Shown one piece after another: positions 50,023-61,147 of a stretch of 64,000 nt of DNA. Source of the stretch: Tenrec ecaudatus (taxonomy: Eukaryota > Chordata > Mammalia > Afrosoricida > Tenrecidae); assembly GCF_050624435.1 (NCBI RefSeq), contig NC_134542.1:12607497-12671496 (forward strand). The letters are read 5' to 3'. The position numbers and the translations under genes are program-made. Below the pieces are notes generated by a model. The model did no database searches and had not been told where the DNA came from. It saw nothing but the letters and a program-made list of their open reading frames with translations. The stretch's first letter is position 1. Each line of letters begins with the position of its first letter.

Positions 50023-50567
50023 TGGAGAGATGAACCCTTTCCAGGAAACGTGGATAGGAGAAGACATGGCTGTCGTCCCAGATGGTTCTTTTGTCCGTCC
50101 ATAAAATTTCCCAAAGGACATTGAGCCCCCTGATCACCCTGCGTATCTAATAATTGCTCACGAGTCCCCGACTCCTACATCAGAACAGGATTTATCATCA
50201 GAGGACGCCACACCAATTTGATTTAATGGGGACCATATATCCTCTTGCGGCTTGGGAAAAATAAACAATGCTGCTTGGAAATAACTCTTAGTTAATACCC
50301 TCAAGGACTGTGCGTCTTTTTCCAAAGAAACAGTTAGAAACAGTCCAGTAAGATTTCAGAAATACGTATATTGATTTTCATCCAGATACGTGTCGCTGTA
50401 AAACACACAATTAGCAATGAATTATTATTTGATGCTTCCAAAAATGATTGCTGGAACCTGCCACAGAACCATATTGAAGGGAAAAGGCTGAAGACAGCGT
50501 TCCAGGCAAGACCGAAACTCAGCCAATTCTGCCCCCGTGTGGCAATGTCGGGGTAGTTCAGTAGTTC

Positions 50568-50690
50568 ATTGCCTTGATGTTGATTCCAAGTCAAAGTGAG
50601 GCCACAGCTGCCTCTCTATGGGGATTTCCATGACCGTAAATCCCTATGGGAAGAAAAAGCCTCATCTTTCTCCTGAAAGGTATACAGATC
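50568..50690 (-). mobile_element. AfroSINE 3' part, antisense
   Basis: ttgatgttgattccaagtca, ccgtaaatccctatgggaag, aagcctcatctttctcctga. Truncated before the head. Confidence 0.72.
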
Positions 50691-52159
50691 CTATTTGGAG
50701 GTGATGTTTTAGGGCCCAGACTCATAGCCACTCTGTGTATCACAGAACCAAACAATACACAGGCCTGCTCCAGCCTCCTAAGTCCTGGCACGCTTGAGCC
50801 CATTAATGTAGCCATTGTGCCAATCTGTCTGTCAGTCTTGTGGAGTCTTCCTTTTCTTAGAAATGCCTGTAACATTTAATTGAAAAGACCTACCGACTCA
50901 ACAAGCAAAACCTGCCTTTGACTCAGTCAGAGATGTAGCAGGATCTTCTTATCAAGAAAAAACCGGCCATTGGGGAAATCTGCAATGGTTTCACAGGTCT
51001 CCAAATGGAAGGATTCCATCACTGCTTCAGAATAGTCCACGAGTTCACTCTCAGGTCCAGTGGACGTCCTCTCTCCAAGGCAGGCTATGGGGACCCATTT
51101 CCTAATGCGGCCTCACCTACCTCTCAGGTGGGCAGCACAGACAACTGACGTCTCTCCTTTATTCTTTGAAGCTGCACCCAATCAGGGACAGAACCACATA
51201 GCAAAATGGTGTGAGACAGACTGGCATTCGGGGCAGCTCACGATTTGTAAAGCTTCCAAAGCTGGGGCCACAGTCTCTAGGGACTTTCTTCAGAACAGAG
51301 TGAGCCCCGGATCAGTCGAGCCAAGCGCTTCAGTGAGCTTTCCCTTAAGGTACCCCAGCACGGCGTCTGGGCACTTCGGAGGAGCTGCTTGGATTGGTCT
51401 TAAACAAGAGACTTTCTTTGCCCATCATTCAACTCTTCAGCAGAACTGAACTAAACGTTTTACACTGAGAATCTTTCTTTTCAAAAGCCTACTGTAATTC
51501 TGCCTTTCCTCTCCCCAAGCCGAAGCCTGCTCGACGTTTCCCCATTTCAGCATTTTAAGTATTAATGCAATTTTAGCGGTCTGTTATTTGACGGACCAGC
51601 TCCAAACACTTTGTATGATTCCGAACAATCTGAGAGCTCCTCAGAACATTCTCTCCACCTGTTGTCTTGGGCTGATTGTAAAGGAATTTCCTTCCCTTCT
51701 CTCCCTGCCACCATCTCTCCCTCTGATCTTCCTCTCTTCCCTCGGTAAATGCTCATCACTGTCATTGCCACTGCCATTGAGAACGTAGTCTTCTAGCTAT
51801 ATCTCTAACACGGTCTGTTTATTTCTTACAATCCACAGTTACCAGAGATAAGCCATGGTTACCATGGCTCTCTCTTTGTCCATGGGAGGGGGGTTTAAGG
51901 GATACGATTCAACAGAATGTCTTTGTGTGTGTGTCTTAGATAAATACATATTATGTAGAGATTTAACGGGGTGTCTTCAATTTCCAAATAAGGGAGCCTC
52001 ATGAAGACTGCATCTGCATTACAGAGTGACATTTGACAGTTGTTTGCAAAGGAAAAACTCATGCAATGAAGGCAGCAATGCTCTGTAGATAGGGTAGGTT
52101 CGGAGACCCCCAGACAGCAGAGTTGAGAGTGGCTAGAAGGGAAGTGATGATCACGTGTG
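50691..52159. other. unique DNA with a 129-codon chance frame
   Basis: The frame at 51060-51449 has no recognisable domain. A perfect 9-bp inverted repeat around one base, agccatggttaccatggct, lies at 51851-51869. Confidence 0.5.
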
Positions 52160-52328
52160 TTGGGTTGTGATCCACAAAGTCGCACTTCGAAATCACCAGC
52201 TGCTCTTTGGGGAAAAGGTGGGACTTTCCACTCCCGTGAACAAGTGCTGTCTCAGAAACGTACAGGGGCAGTTCTCCCTTGACCTACAGGGTTGCTATGA
52301 ATCAGCATCGACTTGATGGCAGGGAGAA
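52160..52328 (+). mobile_element. AfroSINE, sense
   Basis: cgaaatcaccagctgctctt, gggactttccactcccgtga, gtacaggggcagttctccct, gcatcgacttgatggcaggg. Head partly lost. Confidence 0.82.
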
Positions 52329-52529
52329 AGTTAGAAGGGGTGAAAATAACAGACCAAAAATCCAAACCAAACAAAAAGAAGAGACTAACCCGTTAGGACG
52401 CCATGGAGGAAGCCCCCAGACTATTGCCCTGGCTCCATATTCTAACATCGACTCTGTTAAGACACGCCAGAGGCCACCTTCCAACCAACTAAGAGATGGG
52501 CTGTCAAGCAAACAGGAGCCTAGTTGTAC

Positions 52530-52705
52530 AGTAGTTGCGCATCGAGTCACTTACGGCAAGTTCAGCTGATTGAACCCCCAACACTCTGAGGGAGGAAGCG
52601 AAGGCTCTCTACTCCTGTCAAGATTTCCGTATCTCAGAAATTCACCGGGATAGGTCTACTCTGTCCTATAGGGTTGCTGTGAGTTGAAATCGACTGATAG
52701 CAGGG
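52530..52705 (+). mobile_element. AfroSINE, sense
   Basis: acggcaagttcagctgattg, gaaggctctctactcctgtc, ggtctactctgtcctatagg, gagttgaaatcgactgatag. Confidence 0.82.
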
Positions 52706-52905
52706 ATATTTTTTTTTTTCATTAAACAAATAAGGTTCACATTTTCACTGAAAAATAAGTGGATGGCTTTAGTTGGGGTCTTATGGTTTTTTTGGTTTTT
52801 TTTTTCGTTACTCATGAACATATAAGCATGACAGAGCATCTCACATTGGGCCTTCAACATTCTTCTCCAAACAAATGCGGTTAGGCTAGCTTTGGTGGTC
52901 CTCTT

Positions 52906-52920
52906 CCTCCCTCTAGTGGT
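52906..52920 (-). promoter_or_regulatory. CTCF-like motif (3), reverse direction
   Basis: cctccctctagtggt is the reverse of ACCACTAGAGGGAGG, a good match to the CTCF core on the minus strand. Confidence 0.35.
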
Positions 52921-52954
52921 GATGAGCTGTATAGGAACGTTCAGAAAATCAGTC

Positions 52955-53135
52955 CTAACTCAGCTGTCCTATGGATTCACAGTAACCATTTAAGATAGCG
53001 TAGATCAGCTCCTGTGGGTTTCTGAAACTGTAAAACTTAGGGGAGCGGGACACCCAATCTTTCTCTCCAGAAGCCTCTGGTGGGTTTGAACCGCTGACTT
53101 TTTCTCGTTTGCAGCCCAGGGATGCCCCACCTGGG
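52955..53135 (-). mobile_element. AfroSINE, antisense
   Basis: cagctcctgtgggtttctga, gtgggtttgaaccgctgact, tttgcagcccagggatgccc. Has a near-intact B box. Confidence 0.76.
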
Positions 53136-54104
53136 CTCCCATAGGAACAAGGCTGCAAGCAATTGTTCCACAATGCTAGTGGGGCATGGCCACTGATGTG
53201 TATAGGAAGTAGCATTCCCGCGTAAAGGGAAGGACAACCCACGGTATGAGGGAGGTTAGGAAAATATGGTGGAGTCAGGGGAACACTCTAAGATTTGCAA
53301 ATGTTCAAGACAAGGAAGGCAAAAGCTGTTATCCACGCAAGCCTGTAACAGTGGGGTCTCCTGCAGGGGCAGTGCATTCTTTCATGTGGGTCCTCTAGCC
53401 AAAGGCTTTAATTCCCACCAAATGAGTCATAAGAGTCACCTGTGAGTAACTGTGATCAGGATTCCCTGGAATGCCATCCTGCTGTGCAGCAAAACAAAGC
53501 AAAACAAAACAAAAGGAGCCTTCTGAGAAGCAGGAGAAGGATCAAATTACAGGCAAGAGCCAGACCTGGAGCACGTCCCAAGGACCAGAGGGCTGGGTAG
53601 CAAACATGCCAATGCCATCCATGCATGAGTCTAGGTAAAAATGTACAAGTATTTCACGGATTAGCCTTTCAATTTTTCTGTGGTTGGAAAACCAGTTTAA
53701 AACAAAACCGCAACCTACGGAAGGCTCACTTGGTACATGTGTGCCTCATTCATAATGCTAATTGCCCAGGGGCTACTCCATTGACCTGTATCATATCACC
53801 AGAGACTTCCAGGGCAATGGCCTCAGAGAAGGGAGATCAGCTGATAGGGAGACAGCTGCTCTAAAAATCAGTGGTAAATTTTTGGGTGGTTCAATTTCTC
53901 CAGATGACAATCAGCGTCATAATCACGGCCAAGTGGGTGGCAGCCAACAATACCTTTTATTGCTTACTTCTTTTCTCCTGTGGTTTTTTCCTTGTTTTCC
54001 ATCCCCCTCCCCCAATTCATCCTTTCTTCCTGCTGACAGTCTAAGTGGCTAGCATTTATTTGCCTTTCCAAATTAGACCATTCCCCACCTCTCCCTTGGT
54101 TGTA
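53136..54104. other. unique DNA
   Basis: A (CAAAA)n-like run lies at 53491-53514. Nothing else recognised. Confidence 0.5.
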
Positions 54105-54260
54105 TGTACACTGCCTTTTCCTGGAACGGCCCCTCACTGTATTTTATTAAAATGTCAGGCAAATCTCCCTTCCTCTGGAAAACGGTGCCTGACCATCTTC
54201 AAAGACACAACCGTCCCTTGTAATGCTCCAGAAGCTCTCTCTCTGTCTTCCCTGCACACT
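54105..54260 (+). mobile_element. L2-like LINE fragment
   Basis: tgccttttcctggaacggcc, atgtcaggcaaatctccctt, cctctggaaaacggtgcctg, accatcttcaaagacacaac. Resembles L2 (gaatgccctttc... cacctcctctgggaagcc...). Confidence 0.45.
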
Positions 54261-54552
54261 GCTCGTGTTGACATGGCTTTTTCTAGAATGCATTTAGGTA
54301 TCTGGGTTTTCTTCTAGGCCCAAAATGCCTTTGAGCATCTAGCTGAAAGTCTGTGGCGTAGCAGGTGGACAATGTGTATTTGTTGACTGTAAGAAATCAA
54401 TCTGCGGACATGAAAGTGCTAATGACTACAAAGCGTCAGTGATGACTGCACAACTTAGGTTATTAGCATGTGGTTTTGGGTGAAAGAGGAGGCAGGCTCA
54501 AGAGGGGGCATGGGGTAGGGGCAGTGAGGGGCATGATTTCTTGTGAGGTGGG

Positions 54553-54712
54553 TGATTCCAGAGGGAGCCCTGGTACACATGATTCCACCACTGACTGCCA
54601 AGTGCATGGTTTGAAACCAGCCGTGTGACCACTTCTTCCGGTCACCTCGGATTTCAGTCTTGGAAACCCTAAAGGGGGTTAGTCTACTCTGCCCTGTATA
54701 TTTGCTATAATC
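54553..54712 (+). mobile_element. AfroSINE, sense, degenerate
   Basis: ggtttgaaaccagccgtgtg, cagtcttggaaaccctaaag, gttagtctactctgccctgt. Starts near gagggagccctggtacac. Confidence 0.68.
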
Positions 54713-55034
54713 CATCCGATTAGGTGATTTTTGAGCATCGGGATTTTCGAAAGAGAAGAACATGGGACAGTGTCCAGACACTGGCTTCCTTCCCACTTTG
54801 CTTACACCGCAGGAGCCCCATCAAGGGTTGCCATGGGCTTGTTAGATCCATGGCATGTCACTCTTCTGAGGTGGAGGATGGATCTTGGGCCATTGGTGTC
54901 TAGAGTGGAGATGGGGAGGCACTGGGCCAGTCATCAAACCACATGGCCATCCTGCCAGACGCATGCGTCCAAGCTGGGTGAAGCCCCTGGCCCATTCTCC
55001 ATTCTCACTCATAATGCATGGTGTATTCGTGCAG

Positions 55035-55080
<46 letters not shown>
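55035..55080. repeat. (GA)n microsatellite
   Basis: About 23 GA units with one interruption (gaaaga). Confidence 0.96.
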
Positions 55081-55082
<2 letters not shown>

Positions 55083-55583
55083 CCAAATGATGTAAAGAGC
55101 CCATGGATGGGTAAAATAAGTGACTGAAAAATAAGCAATTACATTCTAGTTTAGGAAGTGCTGTCTAATCATGAGCTCACTTCCTATGAAGGTAAACATC
55201 AAACTGCCCAGAAACTCCATGAGATCGGGACAGTGACCATCCTGTGTGAGTGTTCAAGGTGCCCATGGGCTATTCCAGTTGCATCCAACAAGTGAGAGCA
55301 CCTACTGGGCTCCTTCCTCAGTGGTATCAGGAATGACAAGGGACTTGGGCTCTGTTGGTTCCTCCGGAAAAGCTGCTCCCTCTTTGATGTGCAAAGGGGA
55401 TTGGTGTGGGGAGCTTCACCCTTTTGGTCCTTCCAATGAATTCCACATTTCCTGCGAACTAAACCATGAACTGCCGCATTCCAGATGCCCTTCCTGTCCA
55501 AAGTGGTGATGACCAGAGATAGTTAACCAGCTAGAATACAGCATTGATTTTAGAACCCAAACACTTTGAAGGAACAGTAGTGT

Positions 55584-55658
<75 letters not shown>
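55584..55658. repeat. compound (TG)n(TA)n microsatellite
   Basis: About 13 TG units followed without a break by about 24 AT units. Confidence 0.97.
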
Positions 55659-55660
<2 letters not shown>

Positions 55661-55891
55661 CCTGTTTTTGATGTGTCTGTCGGTCCATAGTTAGGCACCT
55701 ATTGCAATGAGAGCCCGGAGGCCACAGGTGTTCTGTAAATGCATGATTGGTCTTCCAGATGCTGTTGTCTACATCTATGGTCATGTTCTAAAGGCTGGTA
55801 CTTATGAGTGTATTTCTGAGTGTAAGTGGGGAAGTGAGTAGTCTCTTTTCCTTTGGGAATATGAAAAGAGAAATGTGTGTCCATGTTTATG

Positions 55892-55893
<2 letters not shown>

Positions 55894-55921
<28 letters not shown>
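55894..55921. repeat. (TG)n microsatellite
   Basis: Fourteen TG units, 236 bases after the compound repeat. Confidence 0.96.
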
Positions 55922-55922
<1 letters not shown>

Positions 55923-56271
55923 AACAACAACTCTACAAGGTTGATTTTTCAGAAGCCTAGTCCCAAATCCACACACAATGACACAGTCAAAGGGTGGCAT
56001 CCCCAGGAGTTCCATCCCACACCACACCCCAGCCTGGGAGGTCTTGCTAGCAGGAAGACCCTGCTGAGCTGGAGCCTTGCCAGCTGTTTCCCCTTGCTCC
56101 TGGTGCCCAGTGGAACACAGAGAGGGGAAAAGGCAGGGCGAGGATGGTCAGAGAGGGAATAGGAAAGTGGAGGAGGGAAAGTGCAGAGAAGTAAGTTTTA
56201 GGAAGGGAGCAACAAGAGAGCCTTAGAAAAACAACACAATAAAACAAAAACCCAATGAGGGGATCTGCTGG

Positions 56272-56478
56272 GAACCCTGGCAGCGTCATGGTTAAGTGTT
56301 AAGCTGTTAACCACAAGCAAGGTCACCGGTTTGAAACCACAGGCTGCTCCACAGGAGGAAGAGGAGGCTTTCTAGTCCCATAAAGAGTAACAGTCCCAGA
56401 AACCCGCTGTGTCTGATGGCCTTGCTCTGAATCGGAATCAGCTCAGTGGCCGTGAGGTTTGTTTGGTTTGTTTTTGAA
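56272..56478 (+). mobile_element. AfroSINE, sense (first of a direct pair)
   Basis: gggaaccctggcagcgtcat, gttaaccacaagcaaggtca, gaggctttctagtcccataa, atcagctcagtggccgtgag, then a (TTTGG) tail. Confidence 0.86.
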
Positions 56479-56517
56479 GGAAATCTGGTTTCAACAGGGA
56501 ATATCAATCTCTGATGG

Positions 56518-56730
56518 TCTCTTGGCATATTGTATCGTGCTAGGCTGCGAACCTCAAGGTCAGTGTTTCAAAGCCCTCACCACCTTGCCCCATAGAAGAA
56601 AGATGGGGCATTCTACTCCTGTAAAGAGTGACAGTCTCAGGAAACCACAGAGGCGGTTCCACCCTGTCCTGCAGGGTCACCATGAGTCAGAATTGAGTCC
56701 ATGGCACTGTTTAGGTTTGTTTTGGAGGGG
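56518..56730 (+). mobile_element. AfroSINE, sense (second of a direct pair)
   Basis: gctaggctgcgaacctcaag, gggcattctactcctgtaaa, accctgtcctgcagggtcac, tcagaattgagtccatggca. Forty bases after the previous copy's tail. Confidence 0.82.
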
Positions 56731-57084
56731 GTTCTGTTTGTTTGTTTGGCTGGTGAGTCTCCTGGAGACTGACCTGGGTACAATATTAGCTGCTTTGTAA
56801 GTATGCTATGAGAGAAAGTTAGAAACATGAGGTGAGCTAGAATACAGTAGACCCTAGCAAGGTCATTGGAAATAGATAAAATTCTATTGTACAATGTGCC
56901 AAGTGCCTCGTAAGTCCTCCACAAAACCAGCTTAGAGTACAGCTTCATTTGAGAGGTGCTTTGACTTGAAGGATGAGTGTTCTTGCACTGTAGAACAGAG
57001 ATACATCCCACAGGGGAACAAGATAGAGTACCCCAGGGGTCCAACTACCCAGCATGGAAGTGGGGTAATGAGTGTAAAAATCTC

Positions 57085-57278
57085 ACTGTCATCTGGTCAA
57101 ATGCCAACTCACAGGGACCCTACAGAACACAGTAGAGCGGTCCCTGTGAGCTCTGAGGCTGTGACTCTTAATGGGAATAGAAAACTCCATCGTTCTCCCA
57201 AGGAGTGGCTGCTGGTTTTGAACTGATGATCTGGTGGTTAGAAATCCAACATGCAACCACTACACCACCAGGGCTCCT
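57085..57278 (-). mobile_element. AfroSINE, antisense
   Basis: atgccaactcacagggaccc, agagcggtccctgtgagctc, gctgctggttttgaactgat, aaccactacaccaccagggc. Well preserved head. Confidence 0.86.
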
Positions 57279-58625
57279 ACTAATTGGATTTTCCCACTAG
57301 TTAGGTCTTTTTTTTTCTTGGAAGGAATCCTAAATTATATTTGAAATACGCTATTGGTAAACAAAATAAATCAAGGAGAGATCAATTCATTTAGCCAATC
57401 CATTTCTTTTCCTTTTTCATCTGTAACGGGAATAATGTTCTTTCTTCCTAGCGGCTCATGATAAGGGGATTACAATGTCGGAATGTCATACATCACAGCT
57501 ATAATACCTGAAACTAGCCATAAATCATGTGTGTCGCTTAGAGATACCCTGCTTTGATTTATGACTTCTTTACCCTCAGAATTATGATACCCACTCTACA
57601 CTTATCAACATGGTCAGTTTACAAAGATTAGGCCATTGCTGAATGATGCCAAAATGGAAGATGATCTAATCAGATCACAAAGTGGAGTGCAACTCTATCA
57701 TTGCATAACTGCCAAATTATACCATTTTATAACTACTAAACTACATTGCTACATAACTACAGAATCACGGTCTGGCCAAGATGACCATACCAACACCAGT
57801 ATAACTCTTAACTCAAACGCAGGTGTTAGTTTTTGTCACACCTTAAAAATTAATGCTCAAAATAGTTTGTATGGTGGAGTGAAATTACTTACATATGACT
57901 TTTCAATCCATTTATCTGTAACTCCTATCAAACTGTTGGGGGGAACCCTGCCAAACGAATGTGTGAAACACTAAGAGATGTGCCAATCTTGCCATTTCCT
58001 TGTGTATAAGAAAGGCATCTTATAGGCAGAAACGGAGATTCCAATGACTATCAAGAAAGAAGAGTCCCAGCAGAGCATGTCTGAAGTGGCAGAGGCAGCA
58101 GCATGGAGCTCACAGATAGAGCAGAGGAGCCACACTGAGACCATGAGTGTCTGTGCATGCATCAGATGGGCAGACAGGCTTCCTGGCCCACAGAAGATGG
58201 TTGGTGTCTGAAAAGGGTAAAAGAAGGATGGAGAGTAGAAGCATGTTTGACCTCTGCCTTGTGTTGGTTGACCTTGGGCTGCTGTGGAGTTGGGTTCCCC
58301 TTCCTTCTCCTGTGTAGCCAGAAGAGGTCAGATGTGGTCCCCACAGCAGGTCCTCGGTTGGATTGGAAGTGTTCTCACTGCTGCCACATGGAAGAGACTT
58401 ATGACCAGCATTCACATGACTCTATTTTGTAGCACTGACAGCCCTGAAAAATTAGAGGTATTTATGCAGAGGATACAGTAGTGGCTTTTCTGTACTGCCT
58501 CCAGGAGGATGGGTGAGGGGGAGGGAGGCAGATGGGAGAGGGTGATGGAGGCAGAACTGCAGCCATTCACAAAGAGAGAATATCTTTGCACAAGCTCTTC
58601 CCTGTCCTTGACAATAACATATATA
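57279..58625. other. unique DNA upstream of the mariner
   Basis: Includes the 24-bp minisatellite. 58.0-58.5 kb is GC-richer with short frames on both strands and no recognised protein. Confidence 0.5.
57693..57764. repeat. three-copy 24-bp minisatellite
   Basis: Three adjacent 24-base units starting ctctatcattgcataact, ttataccattttataact and ctacattgctacataact. They share a ...ataactnc...a core and differ at about a third of positions, so the array is old. Confidence 0.7.
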
Positions 58626-59556
58626 AGGGGTACCCCCCAGGAAAACAGAATTGCACTGGGCGGAGTAGAGCTTTTGTAGTATGCATTTTTCCCACTAGGG
58701 GAGCACTGATCAAATCTCTCTGACTTAACTGCAACTAGTGGCCTCACCTGGGAAGATTCTCTCAAAGTGACTTGTTTTTGTAAAAGCAGTTTCGTTCAAA
58801 CCTCGTTTTCTGTGATGGCCAATTTAAGAGATAAGCATGGGGCTCTGAAATTTTGTTTCCTGCTCAGGGAAAATGCCACAGAAACTGCCGTGATGTTGAA
58901 CACAGCTTACGACACTGCTATGGGAAAAACTCAAGTGTACAAGTGGTTTTCACGTTTCAAAAAAAGGTGAAATGTCAATTGATGACACACCTCATCTGGA
59001 CATATGTCAACGGATGAAAAGGTTGACTTGTAGGGCATTTGGAGTTCATTCTATCAGGTGGGACTGTTAATCAAGCTTTCTATGTAGAAGTTCTGTAAAG
59101 ATCAAATAACAGTGTGCAGCAAAAAGGGTCTGATTTGTGGTAGAAGGGAGACTGGTTTTGCCACCATGGCAATGCACCTGCTCACACAGCCATCTCAGTG
59201 TACCAGTTTGGGGCAAAAAAAGCCCAATATGCCTCTCTTGCCCCACGCACCTTACTCACTTGATCTCTCTCTCTCCGTGAGACATCTTTATATTTCTGTG
59301 GATGCAGAGGGACATGAAAGGAAAGCAATTTGATGAAAGAGAAGAGATGAAGAAAAAAAAAACTAGGGAGATGCTGTCAGCCATCCAAACAGACGGGTGT
59401 GAAAAATGTTTCCAAGACTGGAATCACAGATTTGACAAATGTATTAAGTGTAATGGACAGTATTTTGAAGACAATAAGATTATTTTGTTAAAAAAATTAA
59501 ATTAAATACATCTTTGTAAAAAACTCTGTTTTTAGGGGGTAAGGGGGACCCCCTCA
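58626..59556 (+). mobile_element. mariner transposon, internally deleted and dead
   Basis: Imperfect terminal inverted repeats run at about 58626-58653 (core ggggtacccccc...aaaacagaatt) and 59524-59556 (reverse complement with aaaaacagagtt). TA dinucleotides sit at 58624-58625 and 59557-59558, as expected for the TA target. It is about 930 bp against about 1.28 kb for intact mariners. Pieces of a transposase gene lie inside in the right order. The right-hand repeat has an extra CCCCCT-like block, so the ends differ in length. Confidence 0.85.
58815..59505 (+). pseudogene. mariner transposase pseudogene
   Basis: The ATG at 58815 opens the N-terminal helix-turn-helix region: ALKFCFLLRENATETAVMLN then KTQVYKWFSRFKK, the pattern of mariner DNA-binding domains. 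An extra A in the run near 58960 shifts the frame; the shifted reading gives GEMSIDDTPH, the expected next block. About 350 bp are then missing, removing the first catalytic aspartate region. Sequence resumes as HLEFILSGGTVNQAFYVEVL (about 59038-59096), then two stops. The HHDN motif reads HHGN (59164-59175), so the second aspartate is glycine. After another frameshift YSLDLSLSV stands where the third aspartate should follow, and that residue is lost too. The C-terminus from 59302 is recognisable (KQFDEREEM, CFQDWNHRFDKCIKCNGQYF). All three catalytic positions are gone; it cannot encode active transposase. Confidence 0.85.
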
Positions 59557-59654
59557 TAACTAAGCATACACTTTGAAAAGGTTTTCAGGATAACTCAAGG
59601 ACAGGACATACAGAGATTAAATGATGTAGGACTGGTACTATTTCCCTTTCACAT

Positions 59655-59811
59655 CATAAAAACCCAAAGCTCACTGACATGGAATCGTTTCCGACTCTCT
59701 ACAGCCCCGTGACACAGGGTGGAACTGCCCCTGTGGGTTTCAGAGGCCGTCCCTCTGTATAGCAAGCTGCATCGTTCCCTGTGGAGCAGCTGAGGTTAGC
59801 AGCCATGGCTC
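59655..59811 (-). mobile_element. AfroSINE, antisense
   Basis: acccaaagctcactgacatg, ggaactgcccctgtgggttt, gcatcgttccctgtggagca, gaggttagcagcc. Joined to an RTE tail; the two lie in opposite senses. Confidence 0.78.
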
Positions 59812-60008
59812 CCAGCTTGTTAAAGGGACAGGCAGTGAAAGAGAGGAAGCTCTTCAACCACTTGGATTGCATCACTTAAGAACAATGGTGAGGATGGCCC
59901 AGGACCGCCCCCCCCTCCCCACAACGCAGTGTTGCAGTGTTTCCTTCTTTTGTATGGAGTCTCCTTCCTATGAGTTGGAACCAACTTTACTGCACCTAAC
60001 AGCCTCTG

Positions 60009-60012
<4 letters not shown>
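59812..60012 (+). mobile_element. RTE LINE tail, sense
   Basis: Reads ccagcttgttaaagggacag, gaacaatggtgaggatggcc, tttccttcttttgtatggag, tgagttggaaccaactttac and ends tgcacctaacagcc before a long TC microsatellite. Preceded by an antisense SINE. Confidence 0.65.

Positions 60013-60068
<56 letters not shown>
60013..60068. repeat. (TC)n microsatellite at an RTE tail
   Basis: About 28 TC units right after the RTE tail ending in cctaacagcctctgcctg. Confidence 0.97.
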
Positions 60069-60073
<5 letters not shown>

Positions 60074-60239
60074 TTTCTGAACTTTTGCAACATGTTATAA
60101 GTTTACACATTGCTACCCAATGACCGTTATACAGTCCTCAAACACATGTATTTATAAAAGAGGATACATCCTTACACGTTGACAGTTGTGTATTCAAAAG
60201 GTCAGGTAATGAGAGGAGGTAAATGAGGAGTCTCTTATT

Positions 60240-60390
60240 GCCACCAGAACTTCCCTTGGGGTTATAGGGCGGGAACTCCTTAGGGGATTAGAAAGGCTTG
60301 TTTTTCTCTCTCAGAGTGGCTGGTGGTTTTGAACTGCTGCCCTTGCAGTTAGCAGCTCATCTTGCAACCCTCTATGCCACAAGGACATCA
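60240..60390 (-). mobile_element. AfroSINE, antisense
   Basis: gtggctggtggttttgaact, gctgcccttgcagttagcag, caaccctctatgccacaagg. 3' part worn. Confidence 0.78.
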
Positions 60391-60464
60391 GCATAAGCAG
60401 AGGTTTTTAAAAGTTGCTATTGTTAAGTGTTGGCAAGCTGATTTCTATTCTATTCCTAGAGAAC

Positions 60465-60598
60465 TATTCCATAGGGTTGTCTAGACTGGAATTTTCATGA
60501 AAGCTGAGAAGCAGGTGTGTCTTTCTGGAAGCTGCTGGGTGAGTTGAAATTGCCAACTCTCCTTTAGCAGCTAAACACTTAACTGTTACATTGCTGGG
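60465..60598 (-). mobile_element. AfroSINE, antisense, degenerate
   Basis: ccatagggttgtctagactg, gtgagttgaaattgccaact, agcagctaaacacttaactg, ttacattgctgggcagag. Confidence 0.6.
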
Positions 60599-60969
60599 CA
60601 GAGCCAAAATGTGTGGTAAGGCCTAACCTCTGTGCCTGTGGTTATAATTCTAGACCTGTGAATGAGTTCTCTCCTTTTGGTTACCAGGGCAGGTTGGGGT
60701 GTAGGATGTGTCCATCTCTTTTGAGACATCACAGGGATTCAACCAACCAGGGAGCACGCACAGATGGGATAGTGAGAAGCCAAGTTACATGAAAATCACC
60801 GCAATGCAGAAAAGCTAGAAGCCTTCCTCTAGAGCCTAAGGAGAACATCTTCCAGGAGAGCTCTCACCCTGGATTCTGACTTGAAGCCCCTTAAACTTGG
60901 GGAGCATGCATTTCCGTCACAGTAGCGCCTCTGTGACAGTAGCACCAGGTACCTGTGCTACTTCTTATG

Positions 60970-61147
60970 GTGCTGTTCACTGACTGTCACTGAGTGCAGC
61001 CCGACCCGCGGCGACCCTATGGGACAGCACAGAACCCCAAGACTGTAGCTCTTTCCGGAGTGGAAAGCTCCATGTTTTCTCCACAGAACAGCTGGTGGTT
61101 TCAAACTGCTGACCTTGTGGTTAGCATCCCAATATGCCACGAAGGCT
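60970..61147 (-). mobile_element. AfroSINE, antisense
   Basis: gcgaccctatgggacagcac, aagactgtagctctttccgg, gctggtggtttcaaactgct, gcatcccaatatgccacgaa. GC-rich and relatively fresh. Confidence 0.86.

Larger units (their letters stand above)
54713..56271. other. unique DNA rich in microsatellites
   Basis: Three long simple repeats in under 900 bases (55.0, 55.6 and 55.9 kb). No exon or transposon recognised. Confidence 0.55.

Noticed and set aside
51060-51449. Open frame of 129 codons, plus strand
   Set aside because: No recognised protein family; moderate GC raises chance ORF length.
55416-55784. Minus-strand frame with YIYIYI and THTHTH
   Set aside because: Translation of the TG/TA compound microsatellite.
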